Assembly (NCBI RefSeq): GCF_011299555.1
Contig: NZ_CP049857.1
Span: 3,348,001 to 3,412,000, forward strand
Direction: 5' to 3'
From: Dysgonomonas sp. HDW5A
GTDB lineage: Bacteria > Bacteroidota > Bacteroidia > Bacteroidales > Dysgonomonadaceae
Length of the DNA stretch: 64,000 nt
Positions within the stretch are counted from its first letter, which is position 1; each line of letters opens with the position of its first letter. The notes below the pieces were generated by a model, which made no database searches, was not told the DNA's origin, and saw nothing but the letters and a program-made list of their open reading frames with translations. A program made the translations under genes and the position numbers. Below are positions 17,235 to 27,232 of the stretch, one piece after another.

Positions 17235-20200
17235 ATGAATGCATTTAGAAAAAAGACAAATTTATTGTCGAAGAAATGGCTGTCTTTGCTGTTTTCTTGC
17301 TTTTTCGCTTTAATATGGGGTACTCAGCCTGTATTAGCTAATCTTGGAGGATCCAACACTCCTTTTGAGTTACAACAAACAATTCAAAAAGTCGAAGGGG
17401 TTGTAAAAGACAAAGCAGGGGAACCATTAGTAGGTGTAAGTGTTGTTGTTAAAGGCACAACATCAGGAACTGTTACCGATCTTGATGGTAAATATTCGCT
17501 GAATATTAATACTTCTAATCCAGTTGTTGTATTTTCTTATATTGGTTATAAACAACAATCTATTACTCCTACCAAAACAACTTTGAATGTCGTTTTAGAT
17601 GAAGATTCTAAAATGATGTCGGAGGTTGTAGTTGTAGGGTATGGTCTTCAAAAGAAAGAAAACTTAACAGGTGCTGTTTCTTCGGTGAGAGTAGATGAAA
17701 CACTGGGAAGCCGTCCTATTGCCGATGTGGGACGTGGACTGCAAGGTGCAGTACCCGGTCTTACGGTTACTATTCCAAGTGGAGAGGTGGGATCTGACCC
17801 TACCATGAAGATTCGTGGACAAGTAGGTTCTTTGGTGACAGGATCGTCATCGGCTCCTTTACTTCTGGTTGATAATGTGGAAGTTCCTAGTATACAAATG
17901 ATAAATCCCGATGATATAGAATCTATTTCAGTTTTGAAGGATGCTGCTTCGGCATCGATCTATGGTTCTAAAGCTGCATTTGGTGTTATACTGATTACTA
18001 CAAAAAGAGGTGCTAAAACCGAATCTTTATCTGTGACTTACTCGAATAATTTTTCTTGGCAAAATGTAGCTAAGAAAATAGATATGGCTGGTGTTGATGG
18101 CTTGGAATATAGTTTGCTAGCTGCCGAAAGAATTGGCTCGACTACAGCCGGGGTATTTTGGAAAGTAGACAGAAACAGCTACGAGAGATCGAAAGAATGG
18201 ATGTCTCAATATGGAGGATCAGTAAAGGCTACAGATCCGATGATTTATGGTCGTGACTGGTACAGACAAGGATCTTCTAATATGGGGGTACGCATATATG
18301 ATCCGTATGAAGTAATGATTAGAGAGTGGGCACCTGCTCAGACTCATAATTTATCAGTAAATGGAAGAAGTGGAAAAACCGGCTATAACATTGGGCTTGG
18401 TTATTTGCTTCAAAATGGTATGACTAAACCGGCAGAACATGATGACTTTAAGCGTTATAATGCTTCTGCGAACGTTACTACCGATATTAATAAATACTTG
18501 ACGGTAAGAGCCGGAACAATTTTTGCAGATCGTACGAAACGTTATCCGGGTTCTGCTGCAACAACATCCGATCCTTGGTATTATATGTATCGCTGGAGTT
18601 CTATTTCTCCGATTGGTGTTCAAGAAGATGGTGTAGATTTGAGAGAACCTACTGCTGAAATACGTAATACAAAAACTGCAAGTATCAGAAATATATATCA
18701 CAATATAAATCTGGGAGCAACGGTTAATATTACCAAAAACTGGGATTTTAAATTTGATTACACTTTTGCCAATCAACAAGATATAACCAGCAAAGCATTG
18801 GTTGACTTTACGGCAAGAGATGCTTGGGGTAGTACTGCTGCTCCTGTTTTGAGAAAAGATGCACAGGGAAATCAGATCTATGTAAATACTGCAGGACAAC
18901 CTGTTTCTGGTGATACTCCCGGTGCTATGGCTGCATATCAGTTATCGTTGATTACATATAACCCTCCCGGAGGAGCCGGAAATACTCAGAATAATATCTA
19001 TCGTAAATCGAGAAATACAGATGAAGGTATTATTAATGCTTATTCTACCTATAATTTGAAATTAGGCAAGGAAACCGAACATATATTTAAATTTATGTTG
19101 GGGATGAACCGTGTAACTAAGAAATATGCTGAAAACTGGACTCAGAAAACAGGTTTGCTGAATTTTAATAATCCTCAGTTTCCTTTAGCTACAGGTACTG
19201 TAACAGGAAGTGGTGAAGAATACTGGGAAAGTCAGTTAGGATATTTCGGACGTGTGAACTATGCTTTTCAAGATAAATATCTTGTCGAAGGTAACTTACG
19301 TTACGACGGTTCTTCTAAATTCCCAACACATTTGAGATGGAGATGGTTCCCTTCTTTTTCGGCAGGTTGGGTAATTAGTAACGAGCGTTTTATGGAATCT
19401 TTAAATTCAGTAATGAATTTTGCAAAATTGAGAGGTTCATGGGGATCGGTAGGTGATCAGTCTGTACCAAACAATTTATATGTGCCTATCTTAACTAACT
19501 ATACAACTACTTGGTTGAATGGAGATACACAATTCGAGTCGTTCCGTAATCCTCTAGCCGTTCAGTCGGATATAACCTGGCAAGATATCGAAAACTTAAA
19601 TATCGGTATTGATTTCAGATTTTTGAAAGATAAAATCGGAGTTTCGGTAGATTGGTTTCAGCGTAAAACCAATAATATGATTATTGAAGGAGATGCTTTA
19701 CCATATACATTCGGAACACCAGCACCTCAAGGCAATTATGGTAATCTTAGAACAAGAGGTTGGGAAGTTGCTGTAGATTTTAATCACAGATTTGCAAATG
19801 GCTTGTCGATAAACGGACTTGCTACATTCTCAGATGCAACAACTTATATTACTAAAAATGCAGACTATTTACTTCCGAAAGAAGACAGGTCTATTGATAA
19901 GCAATTTACCGGAAGACGTTATGGTGATATCTATGGTTATAAAACCGATAGGTTGTATCAATGGTCTGATTTCGAGACTGATGCAAATGGTAACTTGGTG
20001 ACTACAACTGTGAAAGTAAATGGTGTGGACAAAACGGTTTATAAACTTAAAGGTGAAGATCCTGTATATCAGGCGAAGCTCGAAAGTGGTAATTTTAAAT
20101 TTGGTCCCGGTGATGTGAAGTATGTAGACCTTAATGGCGATGGAGCAATTAACGATGGAACAAGAACTGTAGGAGATATGGGTGACCTTACTGTAATTGG

Positions 20201-20744
20201 TAATTCAACTCCACGTTACGAATATGGATTCCGTGTAGGTGCCGATTTCAAAGGATTCGATATGTCGGTATTTTTCCAGGGAGTTGGTAAACGCGATATC
20301 TGGGGAGCAGGTCCATTGGCTATTGCCGGTTTTAACTCCAATGATGGTGCTATGCCTCAGGCTATTGCAGGCGATTTTTGGAAAGAAGACCGTACCGATG
20401 CATTTTATCCTCGTGCATTTAATCTGTCGGGTAGTGCTAATGTATATAACATGCAACAACAATCTCGCTACTTGTTAAATATGGCTTATCTGAGAATGAA
20501 AAACCTTACGTTTGGATATTCACTTCCGGCTGCTACACTTCGAAAAGTGTATTTGACTAAAGCACGCTTTTATGTTTCATTCGAAAATTTGTTGACTTTT
20601 GACAAATTAAGAGGTTTACCGATCGATCCTGAAGCTGTTACAGGTTATTCTATGTTTAATGAGAATAATTATAACGGTGGTCGTACCGGAACGGGTGTTC
20701 CAACATTTAAGACTGCTTCGGTGGGGGTTCAACTAAGTTTCTAA
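17235..20744 (+). CDS. SusC-like TonB-dependent transporter of the peptidoglycan salvage locus
   Basis: 1169-residue SusC-type transporter with signal peptide (TQPVLANL), carboxypeptidase-regulatory-like domain (VEGVVKDKAGEPLVGVSVVV, about residues 50-125), the VVVGYGLQKKENLTGAV TonB-box/plug start, LLLVDNVEVPSIQMINPDDI and DAASASIYGSKAAFGVILIT, then a long barrel ending SVGVQLSF. It has no STN domain. The paired SusD gene follows 18 bp downstream, and the genes after it encode muramidase, amino-sugar kinase and etherase functions, so it probably imports peptidoglycan fragments or muropeptides. That substrate is inferred from context only. Confidence 0.92.
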   Translation: MNAFRKKTNLLSKKWLSLLFSCFFALIWGTQPVLANLGGSNTPFELQQTIQKVEGVVKDKAGEPLVGVSVVVKGTTSGTVTDLDGKYSLNINTSNPVVVFSYIGYKQQSITPTKTTLNVVLDEDSKMMSEVVVVGYGLQKKENLTGAVSSVRVDETLGSRPIADVGRGLQGAVPGLTVTIPSGEVGSDPTMKIRGQVGSLVTGSSSAPLLLVDNVEVPSIQMINPDDIESISVLKDAASASIYGSKAAFGVILITTKRGAKTESLSVTYSNNFSWQNVAKKIDMAGVDGLEYSLLAAERIGSTTAGVFWKVDRNSYERSKEWMSQYGGSVKATDPMIYGRDWYRQGSSNMGVRIYDPYEVMIREWAPAQTHNLSVNGRSGKTGYNIGLGYLLQNGMTKPAEHDDFKRYNASANVTTDINKYLTVRAGTIFADRTKRYPGSAATTSDPWYYMYRWSSISPIGVQEDGVDLREPTAEIRNTKTASIRNIYHNINLGATVNITKNWDFKFDYTFANQQDITSKALVDFTARDAWGSTAAPVLRKDAQGNQIYVNTAGQPVSGDTPGAMAAYQLSLITYNPPGGAGNTQNNIYRKSRNTDEGIINAYSTYNLKLGKETEHIFKFMLGMNRVTKKYAENWTQKTGLLNFNNPQFPLATGTVTGSGEEYWESQLGYFGRVNYAFQDKYLVEGNLRYDGSSKFPTHLRWRWFPSFSAGWVISNERFMESLNSVMNFAKLRGSWGSVGDQSVPNNLYVPILTNYTTTWLNGDTQFESFRNPLAVQSDITWQDIENLNIGIDFRFLKDKIGVSVDWFQRKTNNMIIEGDALPYTFGTPAPQGNYGNLRTRGWEVAVDFNHRFANGLSINGLATFSDATTYITKNADYLLPKEDRSIDKQFTGRRYGDIYGYKTDRLYQWSDFETDANGNLVTTTVKVNGVDKTVYKLKGEDPVYQAKLESGNFKFGPGDVKYVDLNGDGAINDGTRTVGDMGDLTVIGNSTPRYEYGFRVGADFKGFDMSVFFQGVGKRDIWGAGPLAIAGFNSNDGAMPQAIAGDFWKEDRTDAFYPRAFNLSGSANVYNMQQQSRYLLNMAYLRMKNLTFGYSLPAATLRKVYLTKARFYVSFENLLTFDKLRGLPIDPEAVTGYSMFNENNYNGGRTGTGVPTFKTASVGVQLSF

Positions 20745-20762
20745 CTCTAAACTATAAATACA

Positions 20763-22640
20763 ATGAAAACAAAGATATTATTACTTACATCCATCGTCTT
20801 TATACTCTTTTCGAGTTGTGAAGATGTACTGGACCGACCTCAATTGTCGTCGGCGAATGACGATACGTACTGGGTGAACGAAAATAATGTTCGTCTCTTT
20901 ATGAATGAATATTATCCTTATCTTTTTGTCGGTTATAATACCAATTGGGGAACCAATTATACACCTATGACTGGCTATGCCTTTAGTGATGATGTAATGA
21001 CAGCGGTAAAGCAAACTAATTTTGATACCTCTATTCCTGCTTCGTTAGGTAATGCTACTCCTCCTACATCTACTGTATACAACGATTTTCCGGCTTGGCA
21101 GGCAAAGTATACAGGACCTACATGGAATTTTTATTGGGTGCGTAAATCAAACCTGATGATTGATCGTGTTGAGAAGAGAATGGGCAGTATACTCAATGAA
21201 GAACAAAGAGACCATTGGATAGGTATTGCCAAATTTTTCAGAGCTATGTGGTATGCAAACATGGTGCAGGTATTTGGAGATGTACCCTATTACGATCATC
21301 TTGTACTGGATACTGAATTGGATGAGCTATATAAAGACAGAACTCCAAGAGATAAAGTAATGGATGCTGTGTATGATGATCTTAAGTTTGCCATGGAAAA
21401 AGTTCGCCTCAATGATGGAGAACAATCGGTTAACAAGTACATTGTTGCAGGTTTTGCAAGTCGCTTGATGTTGATCGAAGGAACATGGCAAAAATACCAC
21501 TATAATAATACGCCAAGAGCTCAGAAGTTTTTAGAGTTCTCTAAGGAAGCATCGGAGTTTTTAATGAATAGTGGCAAGTATGATATTGTAACAGATTTTC
21601 GCAGCTTGTTTGGCTCAGAAGATCTTAAGGGTAATAAAGACTGTATACTGTATCGTCATTACAGTAGTTCAAAGATGGTAACGCATTCTGTAGCAACGTA
21701 TTCAAATTTGGTTATGTCGGAACTTAGTGTAGGAGCAAATTTGTCGTTACTCAAATCATTTATTTGTAATGATGGTAATGTATGGCAAAACTCGAAAGCG
21801 ACTAATGCCGATCAGTTTAATCTTGCTAATTTGGTTAAAACCCGTGATCCTCGTTTTGAAGCCACGTTCTATGATAAAGCTAGAATACAGTCTAAGACGG
21901 CTATATATGCATGTAAATTTATCAGCAGAGAGGGTACAAGTTATGGAGGGGTTAATGTTCCTGCTAAATTTACCTCAACTAATAATACGAACGACTATCC
22001 GATTATCCGTTACTCGGAAATCCTTCTGAACTGGATCGAATCTAAAGCAGAGCTTGCTACGTTGGGAGGAGCTGCTGTTACTCAGTCTGATATAGATATG
22101 TCTATAAACAAGATACGCAATCGTCCATTGGATGCCGAGGCGATATCGAAAGGCGTAACTAAAACCAAAGCAATGGTTTTAGGAGCCATCACCGATTCTT
22201 ATGACCCTGCTCGCGATACAGATGTACCACCACTAATCTGGGAAATACGCCGCGAGCGTCGTATGGAGTTCTTCTTCGAGCATTCACGTATAGGAGATCT
22301 TAGACGTTGGAAAAAGCTTAGCTATATGAATGGAACCAAGTACCCTGATATTATGCGAAGTATCTGGATTGATATTCAAAGCGAATTACCGGAATTATTG
22401 ACTCCAACCAACTCAGGTAAGGTTTCGGTAATAAAAGCAGACGGAACCCGAGTGACTTACGATGGAACCAATGCTGCTGATATGGTTGGCTACTTTAGTC
22501 CGCCGACAGTTGCCGACAGAGATCCGTTTGAGAATGTAGCAGGTGTAAATGTATATCTGGCTCCTATTGGATTGAATCAAATAAATGATTACGAATCAAG
22601 AGGATATACTCTTACCCAAACAGCCGGATGGGGTGAATAA
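20763..22640 (+). CDS. SusD/RagB-family lipoprotein of the peptidoglycan salvage locus
   Basis: 625-residue surface lipoprotein (lipobox LFSSC, Cys19), somewhat longer than typical SusD proteins. Hallmarks are LNEEQRDHWIGIAKFFRAMW, YANMVQVFGDVPYYDH, DRTPRDKVMDAVYDDLKFAM, NDYPIIRYSEILLNWIESKA and the C-terminal IRRERRMEFFFEHSRIGDLR followed by RWKKL. A final NVYLAPIGLNQINDYESRG helix matches the family C-terminus. It pairs with the preceding SusC. A strong terminator follows, so the downstream catabolic genes are probably transcribed partly or wholly from another promoter. Confidence 0.92.
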   Translation: MKTKILLLTSIVFILFSSCEDVLDRPQLSSANDDTYWVNENNVRLFMNEYYPYLFVGYNTNWGTNYTPMTGYAFSDDVMTAVKQTNFDTSIPASLGNATPPTSTVYNDFPAWQAKYTGPTWNFYWVRKSNLMIDRVEKRMGSILNEEQRDHWIGIAKFFRAMWYANMVQVFGDVPYYDHLVLDTELDELYKDRTPRDKVMDAVYDDLKFAMEKVRLNDGEQSVNKYIVAGFASRLMLIEGTWQKYHYNNTPRAQKFLEFSKEASEFLMNSGKYDIVTDFRSLFGSEDLKGNKDCILYRHYSSSKMVTHSVATYSNLVMSELSVGANLSLLKSFICNDGNVWQNSKATNADQFNLANLVKTRDPRFEATFYDKARIQSKTAIYACKFISREGTSYGGVNVPAKFTSTNNTNDYPIIRYSEILLNWIESKAELATLGGAAVTQSDIDMSINKIRNRPLDAEAISKGVTKTKAMVLGAITDSYDPARDTDVPPLIWEIRRERRMEFFFEHSRIGDLRRWKKLSYMNGTKYPDIMRSIWIDIQSELPELLTPTNSGKVSVIKADGTRVTYDGTNAADMVGYFSPPTVADRDPFENVAGVNVYLAPIGLNQINDYESRGYTLTQTAGWGE

Positions 22641-22657
22641 CCACAAGCAATAAATGT

Positions 22658-22699
22658 AAAAGGCTCTTCTTTATACAGAAGATAAAGAAGAGCTCTTTT
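22658..22699 (+). terminator. Strong terminator after susD, with alternative pairing
   Basis: GCTCTTCTTTAT (22663-22674) and ATAAAGAAGAGC (22682-22693) form a perfect 12-bp stem with a 7-base loop, followed by TCTTTTAAAG. The descending arm plus tail, GCTCTTTTAA at 22692-22701, is also complementary to TTAAAAGAGC at 22775-22784, which ends ten bases before the next start codon. Two exclusive structures are therefore possible. Confidence 0.8.
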
Positions 22700-22793
22700 A
22701 AAGTTATCTTTTATGCACTATTGTCAGCTATTATAACTGATTTGCTAACCCGAAATTTAGAAGGGTCTATGACCTTAAAAGAGCCTATTATCC

Positions 22794-24278
22794 ATGAAAA
22801 AGACCATAAGTTTACTGCTTATACTGTGCAGTTTTGTAGCCTACTCGTCGGCCCAGACCAACAAACGGGCATTGCGAGGATTGTGGGTAGCTACGGTAAC
22901 CAATATTGATTGGCCTACTGCTCCCGGACTTCCTGCCGAAAATCAACAGGCAGAGATGATAACTCTATTGGATGAGATGCAATCATGCAATATGAATACA
23001 ATTATTTTTCAGATCAGACCTACTGCCGATGCTTTTTATAAATCGCATTTCGAGCCATCGAGCCACTGGTTAACAGGTCTGCAAGGCAAAGATATGGGAT
23101 ATGATCCCCTTCAATTTGCTATTGATGAATGTCATAAACGAGGAATGAATATACACGTTTGGCTTAATCCATATCGTGTAAACAATGATACTGTTGCTTA
23201 CAATACATATGCAAAAGACCATATTATGAACACGCATCCCGAGTGGGTAGTGTCGTATGGCAAAGCAAAATATTTTAATCCGGGATTAGATGAGGTACGT
23301 GATTTTACTTGTAAAGTGGTAAAAGACATTGTAGCCAATTATGATATAGATGCTATTCATATGGATGATTATTTTTATCCCTATAAAATAGCAGGTGAAG
23401 AATTTCCTGACTCACTTACTTTCGTAAACCATCCGCGTGGATTTACCGACAAAGGAGACTGGAGACGGAACAATGTAAATCTGATTATTAAGGAAATAAA
23501 CGAGGCAATTAAATCCGAGAAACCTTGGGTTGAGTTTGGAATATCTCCATTTGCCATCTGGCGTAACAAAGCCGAAGATCCCAGAGGATCTGAAACAAAG
23601 GCAATGACCAATTACGATGGGCTGTATGCCGATATTCTGCTTTGGCAGGAGAAAGGATGGATAGATTATGTACTTCCTCAACTGTATTTTAATATTGGAT
23701 ATCCTATTGCCGATTATGCGATATTAGCCGATTGGTGGTCTAAATATAATTATGGAGCCAATGTATATGCCGGTTTAGCTCCTTATCGAGTTTCTAAAAC
23801 AGCCAAGCAAAAAGAATGGCACAACCCTAAACAATTGGTAAAGCAGATTCGCCGGAATATGTCTGATCCTAATTTACAGGGCGAGATATATTTCAGTGCA
23901 AAATCATTTTTTAATCCCGCATACAATATTCCGGAATTAGTTCGTAAAGAATATAAAACATTAACCATCTCTCCCGAAAATAATCGGATAGCGAGAATTG
24001 AACCGCAAAATCCTCAGAATGTCTCTATGCAGTTAGAAAAAGATAAATACCTGCATCTGAAATGGGATAGGGGAGATAATGCCAAACGTTTTGTAATATA
24101 TAAATTCAGAAAAGATAAACTGGTAAATAAAGATAACGCTGAAAATATTGTTGCGGTAACAGGTTTGACAGAAGTGAAACTACCTTATAAAGACAATAAG
24201 GACTTGAAAAAATACCGTTATGGTGTAACCAGTCTGAGTCCTACTCATGCTGAAAGTGCAATTGTTTATTTCGAATAG
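22794..24278 (+). CDS. GHL10/YngK-type family-10-like glycosyl hydrolase
   Basis: 494-residue secreted protein with signal peptide (FVAYSSAQ). It matches the glycosyl-hydrolase-like 10 family (PF02638, B. subtilis YngK): RALRGLWVATVTNIDWPTAP, LDEMQSCNMNTIIFQIRPTA, GMNIHVWLNPYRVNN, NPGLDEVRDFTCKVVKDIV, DAIHMDDYFYPY and FGISPFAIWRN, then DYVLPQLYFNIGY. A C-terminal fibronectin-like beta domain (about residues 400-494) follows. Members of this family are found with peptidoglycan-active genes, and some cleave denuded glycan strands; the specificity here is not established. The start is ATG 22794, and a complementary strand segment covers the region just upstream of it. Confidence 0.88.
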   Translation: MKKTISLLLILCSFVAYSSAQTNKRALRGLWVATVTNIDWPTAPGLPAENQQAEMITLLDEMQSCNMNTIIFQIRPTADAFYKSHFEPSSHWLTGLQGKDMGYDPLQFAIDECHKRGMNIHVWLNPYRVNNDTVAYNTYAKDHIMNTHPEWVVSYGKAKYFNPGLDEVRDFTCKVVKDIVANYDIDAIHMDDYFYPYKIAGEEFPDSLTFVNHPRGFTDKGDWRRNNVNLIIKEINEAIKSEKPWVEFGISPFAIWRNKAEDPRGSETKAMTNYDGLYADILLWQEKGWIDYVLPQLYFNIGYPIADYAILADWWSKYNYGANVYAGLAPYRVSKTAKQKEWHNPKQLVKQIRRNMSDPNLQGEIYFSAKSFFNPAYNIPELVRKEYKTLTISPENNRIARIEPQNPQNVSMQLEKDKYLHLKWDRGDNAKRFVIYKFRKDKLVNKDNAENIVAVTGLTEVKLPYKDNKDLKKYRYGVTSLSPTHAESAIVYFE

Positions 24279-24287
24279 ATACTTATT

Positions 24288-24363
24288 TTAGGGTAAGGGT
24301 GGCACTTTACTTTATTTGAATTATTAAGACTGACATGAGAGTGGAGTAAAACCCTGCCCCTAA
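24288..24363 (+). repeat. Dispersed palindromic repeat, copy C
   Basis: Imperfect inverted repeat with left arm near TTAGGGTAAGGGTGGCACTT (24288-24307) and right arm GTGGAGTAAAACCCTGCCCC (24341-24360). The right arm closely matches the right arm of copy D (31700-31724: GTGGGTGGAGTTAAACCCCA, then TCCTTA). It occupies the space between the GHL10 and first namZ genes. Confidence 0.65.
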
Positions 24364-24398
24364 TTTAATGGATTTTAGAGATCAAAAGATATATAGAT

Positions 24399-25568
24399 AT
24401 GAAAATAATAAAAGTACTTGTTATTTTATTGTTTTGTAGTATTCTGCAAACTTATTCGCAACCGGCAAAAGTACAGGTGGGAGCAGAATCTACCCAAGAA
24501 TACTTTCCCTTATTGAAGGGGAAGAGGATAGCGGTGATGTCTAACCATACAGGTATGGTAGGTGATGAGCATCTGGTTGATCTGTTGGTAAAAAATAAGT
24601 ACAATGTGGTTGCCATATTTTCGCCCGAACATGGTTTCAGAGGCAATGCTGATGCAGGCGAACATGTATCGAGTTCGGTAGATCAAAAAACAGGAGTTCC
24701 TATCCGTTCATTGTATGATGGTGACGCAGGGAAGCCGAGTAAAGAATCTATGGATCTTTTCGATATTATGATTATTGACATTCAGGATGTAGGCTTACGT
24801 TTTTATACCTATTATATTACTATGGCCAAGTTGATGGATGCTTGTGCCGAATACAATAAGAAAATGATCATTTTGGATAGACCTAATCCCAACGGGCATT
24901 ACGTGGATGGTCCTATATTGGACATGAAATATAAATCGGGTGTGGGTTGGCTTCCTATTCCTGTGGTACATGGTATGACTCTGGGCGAATTGGCTCTGAT
25001 GATAAATGGCGAAGGATGGTTACCCGAATCACGCATCTGTGATGTAACAGTAGTTAAGTGTAAGAATTATACACATCAAACATTGTATCAATTACCGATA
25101 GCTCCGTCTCCTAATTTGCCTGATATGAAGGCTATTTATTTGTATCCTTCAACCTGTTTGTTTGAAGCTACTCCTGTCAGTTTAGGACGTGGAACTTCAT
25201 TTCCATTCGAAGTCTATGGGCATCCTAATATGAAAGGCTATACTTTTTCGTTTACTCCGCGAAGTATCGAAGGTGCAAAAAATCCACCACAATTAAACAG
25301 ATTGTGCTATGGGGTCGATCTGAGGAATGTTCCGGATGAAGAAATATTTAAAAACGGCTTCGATTTATCCTATGTGATTGATGCTTATAGAAATCTTAAT
25401 CTGGATGATCATTTTTTTCGTCCTTTCTTCGAAAAGTTGGTCGGTGTTGACTACATTCGAAAAATGATTATAGATGGAAAATCAGCCCAAGAAATAAAAG
25501 AAATGTGGAAGGGCGATGTTGCTAAGTTTAAAGAACAACGGGCTCCCTATTTATTATATGAAGAATAA
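24399..25568 (+). CDS. namZ: NamZ-type exo-beta-N-acetylmuramidase (DUF1343, GH171), first copy
   Basis: 389-residue secreted enzyme with signal peptide (LQTYSQ). DUF1343 proteins such as B. subtilis NamZ release MurNAc from the non-reducing end of peptidoglycan glycan chains. Visible family motifs are GKRIAVMSNHTGMVG, FSPEHGFRGNADAGEHV, MIIDIQDVGLRFYTYYITMA, ILDRPNPNGHYVDGP, VVHGMTLGELALMINGEGWL and EATPVSLGRGTSFPFEVYG. The Glu in SPEHG and the GRGT loop are intact, so this copy looks fully canonical. It lies in a run with AmpG-like, kinase and MurQ genes that would take up and degrade the released MurNAc. A second, divergent copy is at 31763-32998. Confidence 0.92.
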   Translation: MKIIKVLVILLFCSILQTYSQPAKVQVGAESTQEYFPLLKGKRIAVMSNHTGMVGDEHLVDLLVKNKYNVVAIFSPEHGFRGNADAGEHVSSSVDQKTGVPIRSLYDGDAGKPSKESMDLFDIMIIDIQDVGLRFYTYYITMAKLMDACAEYNKKMIILDRPNPNGHYVDGPILDMKYKSGVGWLPIPVVHGMTLGELALMINGEGWLPESRICDVTVVKCKNYTHQTLYQLPIAPSPNLPDMKAIYLYPSTCLFEATPVSLGRGTSFPFEVYGHPNMKGYTFSFTPRSIEGAKNPPQLNRLCYGVDLRNVPDEEIFKNGFDLSYVIDAYRNLNLDDHFFRPFFEKLVGVDYIRKMIIDGKSAQEIKEMWKGDVAKFKEQRAPYLLYEE

Positions 25569-25684
25569 GGACTACAGACCTTTGATTTAGTATAAACAAG
25601 TACAAAACAATAAATAGTTGTGAGTATAGAACAGATCATTAAATATCTTTACTTTACTTATTTAATTTGATAAGAATATAAACT

Positions 25685-27160
25685 ATGGATCCTATATTAG
25701 TATTACTAACCATTGCCGCTTATTTTGGTGTACTTTTCGGAATATCTTATATTACGGGACGTAAAGCCGATAATCAGGGCTTTTTTACGGGTAACCGCAA
25801 ATCGTCGTGGTACGTTGTTGCCTTTGCAATGATAGGTTCGGCTATTTCGGGAGTCACCTTTGTGTCTGTTCCGGGAATGGTTGCAACAAGTGGTTTTGCT
25901 TATCTGCAAATGGTAATGGGATTTGTAGTAGGACAATTGATTATTGCCTTTGTGCTGATTCCTCTTTTTTATAAGATGAACCTGACCTCTATTTATGAAT
26001 ATCTGGAAACCCGATTCGGTATATCAACCTATAAAACGGGTGCATGGTTTTTCTTTATATCGAAAATGTTGGGGGCAGCCGTACGCCTGTTTTTGGTTTG
26101 TCTGGTGCTGCAGTTTCTGGTTTTCGAGCCTTTTGGTTTATCATTTGGTATGAATGTACTATTTACAGTAGGTTTGGTTTGGCTTTATACATTCAGAGGG
26201 GGAGTAAAATCGCTGATATGGACTGATTCTTTGAAAACGTTCTGTCTTATCTTTTCCGTTGGACTGTGTATTTATTATATCTCCTCTGATTTAGGACTCA
26301 ATTTATCAACTACATTCTCTACCATCTATAAAAATGATTATTCTAAAATATTCTTTTTTGATGATGTTAATGATAAACGGTTTTTCTTTAAGCAATTCCT
26401 TGCAGGGATATTTACGGTTATTGCTACAACCGGACTTGATCAGGATATGATGCAAAAAACGTTGAGTTGTAAGAATTACAAAGACTCTCAAAAAAATATG
26501 GTAACCAGTGGAGTATTGCAACTGTTTATTATTCTACTGTTTCTGATGCTGGGAGTTTTGCTTTATACATTTGCAGCTCAGAATAATGTGTCTTTGCCTG
26601 CTAAAAGCGATGAACTATTCCCCATGTTGGCAACTAAAGGATATTTCCCCATTATTGTAGGAGTACTATTTGTAATAGGTCTTATATCGGCCGCTTATGC
26701 AGCAGCAGGTTCGGCTCTTACCGCACTAACCACTTCTTTTACAGTGGATATATTGGAAAGCCCCAAGACGAAAAGCGAAGATCAGGTAGCAAAAATTCGC
26801 AAGAAAGTGCATATTGGTATGGCTGCCGTAATGGGTATTGTCATTATACTAATTAATGTATTAAATAACACCTCTGTTATCGATGCCGTTTATATTCTTG
26901 CCAGCTATACATACGGACCAATTTTAGGACTTTTCGCTTTTGGCATCTTTACCAAAAAGGCGGTGAAAGACAAATTTATTCCCCTTGTAGCAATAGCAGC
27001 GCCTATACTTTGCTTTATAATAGATAAAAATTCTAAAGAATGGTTCGATGGATATCAGTTTAGTTACGAGCTGCTTATCATGAATGCTTTCTTTACTTTT
27101 ATTGGGCTTTTGTTATTGGTTAAGAAAGGTAGGGGTGTATTGCATACGCCCGAAAAATAA
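25685..27160 (+). CDS. Sodium:solute symporter (SSS family)
   Basis: 491-residue inner-membrane sodium-coupled symporter with about 13 hydrophobic helices. Family signatures are YFGVLFGISYITGRKADNQG, the ASGVTF-like GSAISGVTFVSVPG, the TGLDQDMMQKTLSCKNYKDS segment (NanT/SGLT-like, with the RCLSAK-equivalent K-N-Y-K-D-S) and ISAAYAAAGSALTALTTSFT. Its place between namZ and amino-sugar genes suggests uptake of a released amino sugar such as MurNAc, GlcNAc or an anhydro form; the substrate is inferred. The last residues, GRGVLHTPEK, and the stop codon come from a dispersed palindromic repeat, so the natural C-terminus was probably altered by its insertion. Confidence 0.9.
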   Translation: MDPILVLLTIAAYFGVLFGISYITGRKADNQGFFTGNRKSSWYVVAFAMIGSAISGVTFVSVPGMVATSGFAYLQMVMGFVVGQLIIAFVLIPLFYKMNLTSIYEYLETRFGISTYKTGAWFFFISKMLGAAVRLFLVCLVLQFLVFEPFGLSFGMNVLFTVGLVWLYTFRGGVKSLIWTDSLKTFCLIFSVGLCIYYISSDLGLNLSTTFSTIYKNDYSKIFFFDDVNDKRFFFKQFLAGIFTVIATTGLDQDMMQKTLSCKNYKDSQKNMVTSGVLQLFIILLFLMLGVLLYTFAAQNNVSLPAKSDELFPMLATKGYFPIIVGVLFVIGLISAAYAAAGSALTALTTSFTVDILESPKTKSEDQVAKIRKKVHIGMAAVMGIVIILINVLNNTSVIDAVYILASYTYGPILGLFAFGIFTKKAVKDKFIPLVAIAAPILCFIIDKNSKEWFDGYQFSYELLIMNAFFTFIGLLLLVKKGRGVLHTPEK

Positions 27161-27197
27161 AGAAGACTATAAAGGGCACATGCAATATGCCCCTACA
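27129..27197 (+). repeat. Dispersed palindromic repeat, copy B, overlapping the symporter gene end
   Basis: Left arm GTAGGGGTGTATTGCATACG (from 27129 to 27151) and right arm GGGCACATGCAATATGCCCC (27174-27193, then TACA) are near-perfect reverse complements and match copy A at 7623-7688. The left arm lies inside the symporter reading frame and encodes its last codons before the TAA at 27158-27160. Confidence 0.8.
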
Positions 27198-27232
27198 ATG
27201 AAAAAATATATAAAAATATAATTTTAAAAAAC

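Noticed and set aside
18354-18899. 181-codon minus-strand open frame
   Set aside because: It is antisense to the SusC barrel region and its composition is Ser/Ile/Cys-rich; it is a shadow of the coding strand.
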